A DNA stretch of 64,000 bases from Paracamarosporium sp. OC-R06-R3 (GCA_019828545.1 JACVRA010000247.1:4831-68830), one strand, 5' to 3'; shown: positions 9,697-22,159, numbered from the stretch's first letter. Made by a program: numbers and translations. The notes: generated by a model not told the origin, from the letters alone.

Positions 9697-10807
9697 CTAC
9701 TTCCCCACCCGAAACTCCGCCTTCCCAAACTGCTTCAGCGCCCCCAGAAAAACCTGATAATTAACCCCCTTGTTATCTGGCTTATGAAAGATCTCTGTCA
9801 GCCGCAACTGCCACGGCGGATACCCCTTCAGCACAACGCCCGGACTAAACAAGACCAGCAGATCCGGTTCGGCGCTCACGTAGTCGCTGAGCTCAGCGTC
9901 AACAAGGTTTTGGTCGATCTGCGAGGGGTGGATGTCGCCTTTCTGCGCCATAGAGGCGAGTGTTACGGTGAGGTCGACGAGCGTGGAGCGTCCATCATGA
10001 GAGGAGAGGAGCAGGACTGTGAGGTGGGGGCGTGAGGTCGTGGCGCCGTTTTCGGTGGGCTCGCTGGTGGGTGTGCCCGGGGGTGAGTAGGAGATTGTGT
10101 GGGGTGCTTTTACGGTGAGCGTCGGGCGGCGGCGCGTGCCGAAGTAGGATTCGAGGTTTTTTGTTATGGCGGCGTGGAGTTGGGGGACGTAGTTTTTGAG
10201 GACGCCTGGGGGTGGAGTGTTAGTATGGAGGGTAAAGGGAAGGGAAACGGAGGCACGAACCTGTTTGCTCGTAGATGCTGAGCATCGGGATGCCTGCGCT
10301 CGCCGTCCATGCGGCGATCTCGCATGCGTCTTGCACTAGGCCTTCTAGCCCGGCGTTCCCCTGGTCCTCGTCATCTTCTCGGTGGTCCAGCACCACGCTG
10401 ATGTGCTTCGGTAATTGCTCGACGTTCTTCACGTCGTTGACGATCCATTCGGGCGTGTGGTGGTGGTGCCTCAGCACGCCGCGCACTTTATACGAAAACA
10501 GTCTCCAGGCGCGCCGGAAGCGGAAGAATATGCTAAAGAAGAAGGAAATGGTTGAGTAGAGGAGGATGTGTAGGAGCGTGCGGACCGGCGTAGGTTTAGG
10601 TTTTGGTTGGGGCGTTGTACGTTGCGAGAGCTTGGGGGTCTTTGTGCTTTTGAGGGAGGACCGCTTTGGGGAGGATGTCCTGATGGGCTCGGGCGGGAGG
10701 TACGGCTTCATCATGGCTTCGCGCTCTTGAGGGGACAATTGCTTCCCGTTGACGGCGCCGCGGCGGAAGGCCAGCTCTTCGCGCTGGGTAATGCCTGTGG
10801 CAGCCAT
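9697..10807 (-). CDS. NUS1: Dehydrodolichyl diphosphate synthase complex subunit Nus1 (NgBR homologue)
   Basis: Two exons, 10807-10261 and 10205-9697, with a 55 nt intron (GTTCGT..CCCCAG; branch CTAAC), giving 351 aa. A basic Pro/Lys-rich N-terminal tail precedes a hydrophobic segment near residues 75-100 (LLHILLYSTISFFFSIFF), fitting an ER-anchored protein. The C-terminal part is the degenerate cis-prenyltransferase fold: HISVVLDHRED, IPMLSIYEQTG and, at the end, RLTEIFH and the terminal EFRVGK, whose RxG element completes the active site of the catalytic partner (Rer2/DHDDS type). The heteromer makes the long-chain polyprenyl diphosphate for dolichol and hence N-glycosylation and GPI anchors. 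It is head to head with SEC10. Confidence 0.9.
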
Positions 10808-11326
10808 TGAAGCGGGAGAATTGAATACTGTCTTGTCAAACCAACTGCCTGTGTATCTTGAATAGGGAAAAATGTATCAACGAATGGACGTGCGCGTACG
10901 TGGACAGGAATGGGTGCGGGCGTGTCAGTCTATATGTTTACACGACATGTGCGGTGAGGCTGGTGCGTGGCGCCGACACTGCCGAAGCCAAGAGGCCTGC
11001 TCAGCCATGATGTGAGGGGCAATTGCGTACACGCGTCGCAACTACTGAGGCGTGCCGGGACAAGTGTTACGATGGCCAGTCTCGCAAGGAAGTGCTTGGA
11101 GTGACGTCTGGACGATCTGTCGTCAGTTGTTGGAGGTTCCCCAAAGCGAGCTGGAGCAACGCGGGGAGGCCCAAGCCACAGCGTCCAAGCCACGACACTC
11201 GCAACTTGACATTGCAACCAGCTTGAGCTCCAAGACCATACCACAGTACCCGTTTCTACGTAGCAATTCCGGCGTCGTGTCGCGTGCCCGCACATCCACC
11301 CCATGCTCCCGAGGTAGCACGCCACC
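10808..11326. promoter_or_regulatory. Divergent promoter region between NUS1 and SEC10
   Basis: 519 bp between divergent start codons, so both promoters must lie here. A long minus-strand ORF entering this region from SEC10 is an antisense shadow with Ser/Arg-rich composition. No specific binding site was identified. Confidence 0.55.
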
Positions 11327-13908
11327 ATGTCTCGCCCAAGCACAGACAATGCGTCGATGCTCTCGTACCAGGCCTCCACCAAGGGTTCAGGACGCGGCTT
11401 CACCTTCTCGCTCGACAACTTCTCCAACAAAGGCTTCATAGTCAAGGACTTCATCGAGGCCCTCTCCGAAAATGCCACCCCCACCTCCCGCAAGTCCGCT
11501 CCCGGCGGCAGCCAGACCCAATTCGACCCCAAGCCTCTGATCCGTTCCTTCGAACACGCCCTGACACGCCTGAACAACCTGTCTGAAGATCTCGAAGAGC
11601 GCGAGAACGAACTCTCAGGTGCCGTGCGCCGCGCCGAAGCCCAGCACAACGGTAACGCCGAGTCCCTAGGGAGGAAGCTCAACCAGGCGGTAGATCGGTT
11701 CCAGCGGCTGGATAGCTCTCTGAATGGCAGTGGCGGCGAGGACGGATATGGAGATACAGGAGGCAATGTCGCCGTGCGGATAGGAGAGCGGCTGGAAGAG
11801 CTAGACAGGCAGCTAAAGCGGTCGAATGACGCCAAGTTTCTGATCCTCTGCTGGCAGGAGGTCAGTCAACGGGGCAGTCTCGAGACTCTGGAAGACGTAA
11901 AGCGCCGCAATGACATCGTCGAGTGCGCGCGCATAGCAAGGCAGTTGCTGAAGATTAGTGGTCGGCTTGACCCGGACAGCAATCAGGGGGTAAATGGAAA
12001 TGCTCCAAACGGCGTCAAGAGGAGGCCCGGACGGTCAAAATACCCCACGAAAGAGATCATCGAGAAGTTCCTTGAGAACCTTGAACAGGACCTGCTTGCT
12101 AAGTTTGACGATTGCTTAAGACGGGCGAACTACGAGGGCATGCGTGAGTGCGCAATCACGCTCAAAGACTTCAACGATGGCGCTAGTGTTATAGCAACGT
12201 ATGTGAACCAGCATTCATTCTTCATCGACCGGACACAGCTGGTCACGGATGAGCTGGTAGAGGACACGGAGACGTGGGAACGTCTCCAAGACCCAGACGC
12301 AGAACCGCCAGGCGTGGAGCCCAGTCTACAGTCACTCATTGATGAGGTGAAGATCGTTGTACAAGACGAATCGGCCATCATCAAACGCGCTTTCCCCTAC
12401 TACGAGGAAGTCCTCATCCGGTTTTTGCAGAGAATATTCCAGCAGTCTATTCAGCAGCGGCTAGAGATGGTGCTCGAAAAAGCAAACGAGCTGTCATCGC
12501 TCGCCTTCCTTCGCTCGCTGCAGGCTTCGAGGAGTTATATCACGACATTGGTAGATGACCTCAAATCACACGGCTTGACTGAGGCTCCGGAACCGGTGAC
12601 TTCGCAGATTGCAGCAACCTTAGATCAGCAATTGGAAGAGCTCTTCGTACCCTACTTCGTCGGATCGTCGTATATCGAAAGAGAGAAGAAGAACTTGGAA
12701 GAACTCTACTCCTCTCTGTTGCTTAAATTCACATCGTACCACGAACAACGGCGAAGAATGCCAACATCATACTTTGGCTCGCTCGCCCAGCGAGGTAAAG
12801 AGTTCGCAGCTTCCGCGCGTGACGCATACATGGAACGACTTGACAGCGCAGACCTGCCCACCGCGCAGAAAGCGATGTTGCTCAGAATTGCCGGTCTCAA
12901 GGATGACCAAAGCGACAAGAAGAACATCGAGACCACAGAAGAAGATGGGAAACTATCCATCCCAGCCGCAAAGCGTATGCTGAAGTGGCTTGCCGAAGGC
13001 GTCGGTCGAGGATTGGAGCTCTCTCCCACCAACGACACACCAAAAGATGTGCAAAATTTGCAGAACCTCTTGCTCACCCACGTAGGCGAGTATTATCTTG
13101 AAGCCGCTCTCGACGCGTAAGCAGTTCTACCATACCCCAACAAAACATACTAATACCACCCAGCGCCTCCGACCACGCCGTTTCGCAAGAAAACATGAAA
13201 ACACCCCCGGATCTAACGCACCTCCCCTCCATACAAACCCTCACCATCATCCTACACCTCCTCCAAACCACGATCCGCACCATCCTCCTCCCCCTCGCCA
13301 CGCCCAACCTCACCATCCGCCGTGAAATCGAAAAATCCTCAACCGCCACAATGTCCACGCTCGAAGCGAAGCTCTCAAACGTGCTCAACATCACGCTAAC
13401 CGCAACCCTAAACTGGGTCTCAAAGTGCCTAGCGCAGCAAAAGAAAACCGACTTCCGTCCAAAAGACGACATGGACCTAATGGCAGCCTCCTCAGAAACC
13501 CCTGCATGCCAAGCAGTCGTGCAATTCCTCACGCGCGTCGCCACACAAGCCTCAGGTGCCCTCTCAGGCCGCAACCTCTCCCTCTTCCTGTCCGAACTCG
13601 CGCTCGGTCTCCGCGCCCTCGTCCTCGCGCACCTGCTCAAGTTCACCGTCTCCCAGTTCGGCGGCATCACTGTGTCAAAGGATATGACGCGGTACGCTGA
13701 GCTCGTGCGCGGGTGGCCTACGGGCGAGGATCTCGAGCCTGGCGCTATGGATGTGCTTGTTGAGGTGGGACAGCTGTTTATCATCAAGGGGGATGCGCTG
13801 AAGTTTAAGCTGAATCAAGCGGGGGCTGAGGCCGGCGAGTTGAAGGCGTATATTAGGCAGAGGGAGGATGTCGGGAGCGTGGATGTACAGGCTGCGTTGG
13901 GGCCGTGA
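11327..13908 (+). CDS. SEC10: Exocyst complex component Sec10
   Basis: Two exons, 11327-13116 and 13164-13908, joined over a 47 nt intron (GTAAGC..CCCAG, CTAAT branch) to give 844 aa, the normal fungal length. The N-terminal FTFSLDNFSNKGFIVKDF and EALSENATP blocks are characteristic, followed by the coiled-coil region (about 60-170) where Sec10 pairs with Sec15 and other subunits, then a long helical-rod CorEx-type body ending near IRQREDVGSVDVQAALG. Sec10 is one of eight subunits of the tether that docks secretory vesicles at the hyphal tip and septa. The start codon is the first ATG and is followed directly by the conserved N-terminus. Well supported. Confidence 0.94.
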
Positions 13909-14473
13909 GGAGGAGGTTGTGTGGAGCAGAAAGGAGGGAGTGGGTGAAGGAAGGGAAATAACTCAATCACCTTCAAATACCCATTGAGAGAGATGCATCC
14001 CTGACACTATGCGCGGAGTTGTGGTTAAGATAGTATGGAGTATGTTACAATCACATGCAAAGATTACGCTGTTTCCACAATGTCACCACACGTGTGTGTT
14101 CGCCTCGTGATTTTCTTCGCATATTGACAGTACCAGGTCTCCTAGACGAGAAAATTTTTTAGAGACCTAGTGAGGTAAGATAGGAATAGGAGGGAAGATG
14201 GGCGTGTAGGGTCGAGGATGGTGGTGTTGCGGGGCTTTGTGGAGGTGGATTGGGGAGAAGAGTGTCGATAAAGTACAATTAGTGTATTGACTATGTTGCG
14301 TTCTCTTTTAGAAAGGCGATGAACTTGTTGCGTGGGTGCCATGAGGAACTCAGTGGATACGAAAATGACGCAGGTTACTGGATAGGAACAGCGTGAAGAT
14401 GGGTGGGGAGGATGTTGTGTTGAGAGCAATTCTTTGGGTATCGTAACATTTGTATTGTAAGTCTTTCGACGTG
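13909..14473. other. Convergent intergenic region between SEC10 and the thiolase-like gene
   Basis: About 565 bp of 3' flanks. A minus-strand ORF at 14142-14477 overlaps the thiolase-like gene's last exon out of frame and lacks any domain, so it is not called. No repeat seen. Confidence 0.5.
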
Positions 14474-16258
14474 TCATATTTTAGAACGTCTCTCGAAGCT
14501 GAACAGCGACTTCCCTTTTCTCTCACTGTCTTGCTCCACCCACCCGATTTTCCCAACCATCTCCGCAGTGCCGCCCGCCATCTGACGCAGCGTACTCTCA
14601 TCGCCATGGTTCGCAAGGAAGCGCTTACCACTACTTTTTAACCTCCCAACAATATATCCCCTAAGCGGCGTACCATCGCGATTGAATTCAACCGTGTAAG
14701 TCTGTGCCTTGTTAGCTCGACGACTTCACTTCAACCTATTAATCTGAGATTCGAATGACATACCTCAACCACTCCCTCACCCTCAGGCCACTCCTCCACC
14801 TCAGGAACCTCTACATCCCCCAGCACCTCCGGCAGCGGATTCTCCAACGGATACACCCCATCCTTCCTCCCCTCCCTAGACAGCACCACCACAAACTGAT
14901 AACTCAAAACCCCGCCATTACACAGCACTAACCCCGTCTTCCCCCTCCCGTCCCTAATCGCCCTCACCATCGCATTCACCGCATGCATGCTGTAATTATT
15001 CCCCGCGCCGCCAAAACTCGTGAGGCCGCCTAGCAAACTCAGGTCTTTCTCTCCACCTGTGACCGGGAGCCCGAGATGGTGCGCGGCGAGCTTAGGTACA
15101 ATAGGGAAGCACGAGTATATGTCGAAGAGGTCGATGTCTGAGGAGGTGAGGCCCGCGAGACTGAGTGCGGCGTCTAACGAGCGGGAGATGCTAGGTGATG
15201 TGTAGAAGTTCGGGCGGTTCCAGAAGTAGCGTGCGTCGGAGGTGCCGGCGCCGGAGAGCGGGTAGATGTATTTTGAGGGGGGGATACCGAGGGTGTGGGC
15301 GTGGCGGGTGCTGGTTAGGATGCAGGCTGCGGCGAGGTTCACGGTGTTGAAGGCGTTCATTAGGAGGGGGTCTGTGTGATGTTAGTTGGTGTTGGGATTG
15401 GTTGTCCTCTCAGGAGGCGTGAGAGCTGAGCTTACAGGGGAAGCATATCATTCTGTTCTTTTTTCCCACGGTGCCAATTTCTGTTGATGAATTGGAGGTC
15501 CCGTGGGACCAGGCGGTTTCATTGTGACTTGCAATTTTCGAGAACTCGGCGTAGAGTCTCGCGCTTTCTTCGTGGTTCGCTGCTAGGCTTTGGTTCCTGT
15601 GTGCGCGGAAAGCGTTTTCGTAGAGGGGGTATACGTGGATGGGAGTTCCGAAGTTGTGTTTTGCGCCGAGGTCTGTGTGACGGTGAGTGCGGGATCTTGT
15701 TCGGAAGGAAGGACTAAGTACTTGACCCAAGATCCCTGTCTGTGGGTGTAAAAACAGACTCAACGGATTGAGATGGCGTCGTCCAGCCTGGCGGTGGTAG
15801 CTTTCCTGCGGCTGAACATGCGGATACTGCGTGCGTTAGCACGTCTCCTGGAATCACATGCGGTTCATCTATCCGCATGTGGGATGCTCACAAGACGCCA
15901 AAGCTTCCCCGCCCGCCACAACAGCAACATCAATCTCTCCTCGCGCTATCTGTTTTGCCGCTTCATCCAGCAACTTCCCTGGCTTATCACCACCGTGCTC
16001 AGAATAGTACTTGTGCTTCGGTTCAACGCCCAACTTCGAGGCCAGTAGGCCTGGCAAATCGGGATAAGGCCACGTCCAAGACTTGACTACAGAAATGCTG
16101 TCTACAGCTGACTGTAACTGAGAAGGGTCCGACGCGGAAGCATCTTCGATAGCAGCGAGTATTGCTTCGTGTATCAAGACAGCGGGCTCTTTTGGGGTCG
16201 TGGTTTTGTTCTTGATGTCGCCTACGCCGATGATTACTGGTATTTCTGGGACAGGCAT
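14474..16258 (-). CDS. Thiolase-like protein (SCP2-thiolase/TLP1 type) with extra C-terminal domain
   Basis: Five exons on the minus strand: 16258-15892, 15826-15722, 15672-15436, 15371-14764 and 14701-14474; 514 aa. All four introns (65, 49, 64, 62 nt) have GT..AG borders and consistent phase. The start MPVPEIPVIIGVGD is the family N-terminus. Visible blocks are SEHGGDKPGKLLDEAA, VVAGGEALAS, VFTPTDRDLG, NRMICFPY, FDIYSCFPI and LVLCNGG, then the added C-terminal domain (GYIVGRL, RFLANHGDESTL). The position of the usual nucleophilic Cys reads HGGDKPG, as in thiolase-like proteins rather than degradative thiolases, whereas the second Cys (LVLCNGG) is kept. The substrate is unknown; a role in acyl-CoA or sterol side-chain metabolism is inferred. 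A peroxisomal signal is not apparent (C-terminus RRSKI). Confidence 0.88.
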
Positions 16259-17150
16259 CTTGTGTTTTATTGGTGCTGGTGTATGTGTTATACCACCATA
16301 AGGAAGTTCTCTGTTGGAGATGCCATCCACATGCGCTAGTCATGATTGGAGACGAGGAGACATGGTTTACCGAGGTACTTTAGTCTGTGTAACCGTGCTG
16401 TGAATTGCGCAGAATTTGGCTCTTTCTTCCCCACATGACATTGTAAACACATATTTGCGCTCCTTGTCCTTGCGTTTGATATTACTGTATCATTATCTCC
16501 GAGTATTGTAGCTGCTAGTTTCTTCACACATTGTCATACTCAGGGTTTGAAGGGTACTCAAGACAGATCAATAGACACTTGCGTGGACTGCGTAAGCTTT
16601 CCGCAACACCCCTGCTACAGAAGGCCAACGTCTTCATCTGGTGCCTGACTGAAAAATGTTTGCCGTATGTTTACATAAAACATAGTCTACAAGCATACGC
16701 CCACCCCTGACGATCACAACAACCGCGCTCTCCATGTCGTCATGATCTAAACTACGGGGTCACTTCCTAATGCACTTAGAAATTCGCCTAACGAGGAAAC
16801 CCCACCGCGGTAATGCGTACCCCACAGAATATTCAGATTTGCTGCATAGCTGCTACTGGTTCAATGAAGCCACTGTAGTTAACGGCTTCGAGAAGATAAA
16901 ATGACAGACTTACCATAAAAGGCATTTTTCGCGAGTGATACTCCAGCTCCCGGGATCCATTGGCGGGATAATGAACAAAAATGCAGGAACCCGAGCTACT
17001 TTACCTGGATTATGGTTCAGTTTTGGTGTGCCGCGTCAGTGCTATCACAAATCTTTTCCTTCACTCATGCCTTGGAGCATTCTAAGTAAACTACAAAAGC
17101 GTCGATGATCTCTGTCAACTAGTAGTCGCATATACTCTGCAAGAATCGCC
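16259..17150. other. Divergent intergenic region
   Basis: About 890 bp between divergent starts of the thiolase-like gene and the small secreted protein. Small ORFs on both strands have no domain. It should contain both promoters; no clear element was seen. Confidence 0.5.
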
Positions 17151-17748
17151 ATGCAGCTATACTATCTCCCCCTCCTCGCTTTCTTGACCGATGTGACCCT
17201 CGCAGCGCCCGCTCCTGAGCTTTCCAAGCGTGCAATAACATGTCTCAAGGTCGGTCAAACTGCGACTGCAACCTGGCAAAATTCCGCGGGCAAGACGTGC
17301 AAATGGAGTGGTGTTGTAGGGAGCAATTTTGGCACGAATAGCGCCAATGGCGGCGAGTACGTTCACATCCATGATTGCCAGATAGTTATTCTCCGATCTA
17401 TCTAACGAAATGAATACAATTGCGCGCGTTCTAACATGAGGCAGTTACTCATGCAACGGACGATGTGGTGCTGGTTGTAGTGGAGCAGCGCTAGGCAATG
17501 TATATACGCAGGACTGCTTCTCGCATGACATCTGCTCGTGGTTCAATAATGCTAGTGGAGGAGCTAGGTATGTGGATTTGACACGTTATACATGAATTTG
17601 ATACTGATGTTTTATTAGTGATGCAAACTGTGGAGCGGCATACAATGCTGCTGTTGACGATACCGCTGGGGGACTACTTGCCGGTTGCTCTCAAACGAAC
17701 CCAAGTAATGCGGCTAGCAAGCCAAGCACTCAACCAACATGCTCCTAG
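17151..17748 (+). CDS. Small secreted cysteine-rich protein with a PLA2-like His-Asp motif, 152 aa
   Basis: Three exons, 17151-17356, 17445-17567 and 17619-17748 (introns 88 and 51 nt, GTACGT..GCAG and GTATGT..TTAG). The N-terminus is a signal peptide (MQLYYLPLLAFLTDVTLAA), followed by a short propeptide ending in a Lys-Arg Kex2-type site at 26-27. The mature part has regularly placed Cys, a CNGRCGAGCSG block and a DCFSHDICSW stretch followed by DANCG. The C-x2-HD-x-C arrangement resembles the catalytic His-Asp of secreted phospholipases A2, with paired Cys as in that fold. It may be a secreted lipid-acting enzyme or a non-catalytic effector-like protein. A single read of exon 1 ends in the intron, so most of the gene is invisible without splicing. 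Confidence 0.75.
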
Positions 17749-18119
17749 AGGATGAATTCCAAAGAGATGGGACCAACAAAGAACGAGGAATATGGCTTGA
17801 GCCGATCAACACTCATAGAAGGAAGAGTTGGAAAATATGTTTTGCAATGATAACACCTCAGAGGTTACTCTGATTGAGCTGCGTTTACTCACATCAGGCA
17901 AGTTCGTAATGAAAACGACACATAGGCGAAAATATCTACCATCACTGTGCCGACATAATGATAGATAATCGCTGACATGCAAGCAATATCAAACACACGG
18001 AGCGGCACAGACAAACATGTCCCACGAATGAATGCTTTCTGTGGCTGATAATGATGTAAAGACTGCTTGTGACAAGAGCAATAAAGGCCAGCTTGCATAC
18101 AAAAGATGGAAATTGTTCG
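17749..18119. other. Convergent intergenic region
   Basis: About 370 bp of 3' flanks between the secreted protein and the four-TM protein. No ORF or structure worth naming. Confidence 0.5.
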
Positions 18120-18974
18120 CTAGACCGACACAACAGTGAACTTAGCACCTCCCTTTTCGACCTCCGTAACCTGTGCCTGCGTTCCTTTCTTCGACATGTT
18201 TTTCCCACTCATACAGCATGCAACAATACAGTTAACGAGCGCAACCTTCGTGTTGACAATGCTAGAACCCAGCAACAGAATCGCCATGAATCCAATAGTC
18301 ATAATCGAACTAACAATGTTCATAGCATCGCTGATCGTATCGATACTCTCCGCAATTTGCTTCAATGCCTCGAGAACTAACTTCTCGGACGTCGTCAGAG
18401 CGATTTTAGTCTCAGGCCCGACGGTGACAGCAAAGATGCCAAATTCAACCACGAGAAGGGCCGAACAGACAATCGCTGTGATCCAGAAGATTAATGTGAT
18501 GGTGCTGATTATCATCCGAATGGTGCGAGAGTTGCGCTTGAGATCGCGAGGAGCGTTTCGAGCAGCACGGTTCGCGAAGAATAAATAGATGATAGAAATT
18601 GTCGACCATAATGCCTAACTCGCGTTAGTCTTGGTAGGATGCGTTTATAGTAAGTGACTTACTGCGACAAAGATTAATACAGCCCTCATCGGGGTGCCAT
18701 CGAGGTGGCGCAGAACCGGAACAAGTGTGTGCTGCAGAATCTTGACGCCGTCGTTTTCTGGGTCCAGCGTGTTGATGGCTTCTAAGAGGTCGCTGGCAGA
18801 TGACGCCATGTTGTAATAAACATATGTTACTGCGATCGTACCCTGTTTAGATAAGGACGGACGATGGTCGAAAAACTCACCATATATGCCGCAGACTAGA
18901 GCGACAACGCTCAGAATGAATTGAACGACCCGAAAGATAAACAGCAGGACCTGCCTGACACGACCGTTCGCCAT
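18120..18974 (-). CDS. Four-TM fungal membrane protein (MARVEL-like topology), 268 aa
   Basis: Two exons, 18974-18663 and 18614-18120, with a 48 nt intron (GTAAGT..GTTAG, CTAAC branch). The start MANGRVRQVLLF is the ATG that places a short basic N-terminus before TM1; an upstream in-frame codon would prepend a second hydrophobic stretch and is less likely. Four hydrophobic helices are visible: VLLFIFRVVQFILSVVALVC, MRAVLIFVAALWSTISIIYL, MIISTITLIFWITAIVCSAL and MNIVSSIMTIGFMAILLLGS, plus a Cys-rich segment IVACCM near the C-terminus that could be palmitoylated. The loop between TM1 and TM2 holds a helix with LLEAINTLDP. Topology suggests MARVEL-type membrane-organising proteins, but I cannot name the family with certainty. 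Confidence 0.75.
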
Positions 18975-20383
18975 CTTGTCTCCGTCAAATAATCTACAGC
19001 GCAAGAAAGAAGTCACAATAAGCCAAGTCGTGAAAACAAAAAGCACACCAGAAGCAATGAGTCTGCGCCGACCTAGCAGCTCCTACACGCACCGCAACAA
19101 CCTATATACAATCGTTAAGCCTCGCTTTCTCCCACCCCCCAGAAACCACGCTCTGCATCCTTCAATGCAGAATCCCCAGCCTCGCCTAGAAGAAGCAAAC
19201 ACCTGCATACACTGCCAGGCTCTGCCGTCCGCCTGTAACCTGAACGGCCTCATGGGGCGGAAACGCTTAGACGCTCAAACGCTGCACATGCAGCCGGGAT
19301 ACCAGACCAGGATCAAAACAAGCAAACAACCACAGAGATTCCATCTCGAAATGCAGTTGTCTAAATTAAGATACGACTAAAAATCATTATCTCGAGTAGC
19401 AGCCTTAGAATCTACGGATAGTACTACGATCAAGATGCGAATATGGATGGTCGCTCTACATAATGTGTCGCCCTCAACGATACCTCCCCACCACGCTCTT
19501 GAAGGAATCCTATCCTGAGCTCTGGGTGCAGCATCGCATCGCGTCACACCGATAGATACACACCTCCACATACAACCACCTACCTTCCCACCTAGATCCC
19601 GTCCCTCACCCACCTAGAACACACCCCAAAAAAGCACACCATACTTGAAACCCACACCCACGCCCACGAACACCCGTTCGATCGCTTGAAATGTGTCGGC
19701 ACGACTAGTGTCGCCAACAGGGGTGTTGAAACGAGACGGAGGCGGCGTAGTTGCATTGGCCAATCACCGCACAGCGTCAAGTGTTGAGAAGTCGCAAGGC
19801 GGAATTGAGAATATTGTCTGTGTGTGTATGCGTATATTGATAGCGAGGCTGTTGTGTATGGGTGCTGTTTATAGTGGTGGTGGCGTGGGTTTGTGGGATA
19901 CGGGTTGGGTGCGTGGTGTTCTGACAAGTCGAGGCGAAGGGGACGCTGGGAGTTTCGGAGACGGGGAGAGTTGGGAGGGATGTGGGCGCGGTGGTGAGGG
20001 GTGTGAGGATCTGGGTCTGTTTTCTGTTGTTTGGAGTAATGATTGGTGCAGTGGTGAAGGTTGATGATGTCGATGCGCTCGTGCTACCCTAGACGCATGC
20101 AGTTACACTGCATTGCGCTCCAGCATCGAAGACAAAGACGCGTGTCTGCCCTCCCGGGTTTAGACGCTTTTAGGGTGCGTGGGGAGGGGTGATCGGTAGA
20201 TCTGCGGTTTGGCTGGGGATGTATGTATAGGAGACTTATGTGCTGTGATGTGAGATACTATACAATAGCCGTTAACCTGCCTCACGAACAGACAGTAAGA
20301 TCAAAGCCTATTGGTGCATCATAAGCCACTCAAGACAGATGCATTGACGAAGCTATCCATATTCCCAGCGCACGGCTCTCCCT
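18975..20383. other. Gene-poor 1.4 kb between membrane-protein genes
   Basis: Holds the promoter of the four-TM protein and the 3' region of the permease. Several ORFs up to 134 codons exist on both strands, but they are Arg/Gly- or Ser/Pro-rich with no domain and overlap one another. No repeat or RNA gene recognised. Confidence 0.45.
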
Positions 20384-22159
20384 CTACGCAAGCCAAAACC
20401 ACACCTTCTGAAACACATTCTTCGGCACAGGATCCACATCCGCAGCACACAACTCATCCATCTCCCTCTTCCCACTGATTACATCAATATCCTTGATCTT
20501 AACAGCCCAACTCGTTCGGAACCACAGCTTGTGTCCAAGATACAGCACCAGGAAAATCGGAATCGTGATGTACGCCGCAAGGAAGTCGGACACATCCCAT
20601 TGGCTCGGGAAAAACACCTGGAAGCCGTTTGTAATGGTGAGGACGCTTATTATTCCGAGGACGATGTACGTGAAGTAGGGCTGCAGTGGGGTCTTGAACG
20701 GCAGCGTGTGCAGGAGGCCGTTGAAGACGAGGGCCTGCCGGAACCGGAGGTACGTGACCATGCAGACGATCCAGGCAATGAGGCCCGAGATGGTGGAGAT
20801 GTTGCTGAACCAGGTGAAGACCTGGGCACCAGTGTTGGAGACATTGAGGAAGGCGAGGAGGCCGATGGACCAGGTGGCTAGCACGGCGACCCAGGGCACG
20901 CCGTTCTTGCTCGTTTTGCCGAAGAGCTTGGGCGCGTCACCGTTGAGCGCCATGCCGTAGAGGATGCGGGAGCCGGAGAAGACGAAGGCGTTTCCGGCGG
21001 ACCAGGCGGATGTGAGGATTGCGGCGTTGATGACATGGTTCAAGCCTTTGATTCCAGCTCTGGCGATGCCGATGACAAACGGGGAGGCAGTAGCGTTGGA
21101 GCTTGGGCTTAGGAGGCGAGGGTCGTCTGAGGGGACGATGATGCCGATGATGAGCGAGCCGAAGCCGTAGAAGATGGCAAGACGCCATACGAAGCGGCCT
21201 GCGGCCTTGGGGATGTTTCGTCGCGGAGCTACGGTCTCACCAGCAGCCAAGGCGATCAGTTCGGGCGACGTGATGAAGGCGAATCCAGCGCGCACAAAAG
21301 CTGTCCAGTATGCCAAGAACTTCCCTGTATTCCCATCCACCAGATAAGGGTTGAAAGCTCCGGGGTTGTTCCAGTAGCGGAACCCTAGGCGCCCTTGGTC
21401 GTTGGGGCTGCCACCGAGCATGATGACGAAGCCGAGAATGATGAGGCCCATGATGGTCAAGAACTTGATGGAGGCGAACCAGAATTCCGCTTCACCAAAG
21501 ACGCCTACAGCTACGATGTTCAAAAACAGGATGACAATCAGGAAAATAGCGATCCATGCTGCCGTGGGCACCGGTGTGTTCCAGTAGTCCAGAAGAATGG
21601 CTCCAGCAGTTGCTTCGGCGGCTATCAGAATAGAGTACGCATACCTACGCAAAAGTCAGATACATAGTAATCACTCGGAAACTGACGAAAGCCTACCAGT
21701 AGTTCCAGCCAAGTGCAAACGCTAAACTTGAATCAACATATCGCTTGACAAAGTACGGAATCGTGATTCCCTTCATCGGAAGGTATGTGACGATTTCGGC
21801 CAAGTTGTTCATGACACACCAAACCACAATCATCATGGAGAGGTACGCCATAAAGAGCGGAGCTGGGCCAACGAGCGCAAGAATACCGCCAGAACCAACG
21901 AATAAACCTGTTCCGATAGCACCACCGAGAGCCCTGTGCGAGGTCAGACTATGCGAAGAATCACTTGGTTTGATGGGACATACAAAAACTGAATATGTCT
22001 GGACTTCAACCCACGGTGTGTGTCACCTCCTCTCCCCGTGACCTCTCCAAGGGCCGTGCCGGTTTGCACATAGGATCCCTCCCCGTAGGTACCGCTTTTA
22101 TCGTCGTCTGCTCCACCAAGGCGCCCCTTCTCGACTTCTGCGCCGTCGTGATTGTACAT
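20384..22159 (-). CDS. Amino-acid permease (AAT/YAT family, 12 TM), 557 aa
   Basis: Three exons, 22159-21984, 21933-21697 and 21644-20384 (introns 50 and 52 nt; GTATGT..CACAG and GTAGGC..CGTAG). The hydrophilic N-tail leads into the family signature RHIQFLALGGAIGTGLFVGSG in TM1, then PYFVKRYVDSSLAFALGWNYW, a FAFITSPELIALAAGE block between TM5 and TM6, and a GSRILYGMALNGDAPK loop after TM7. The C-tail is cytosolic. These plasma-membrane proton symporters import amino acids; closest resemblance is to general or proline/dicarboxylic amino-acid permeases, but substrate cannot be read from sequence. Just upstream of the ATG a CTACTAG precedes an open in-frame stretch (KLKSFVSN), so an additional 5' exon is possible. 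Confidence 0.92.

Noticed and set aside
10930..11835. 301-codon minus-strand ORF opposite SEC10
   Set aside because: Antisense to the conserved first exon of SEC10; Ser/Arg/Pro-rich with no domain, a codon-usage shadow.
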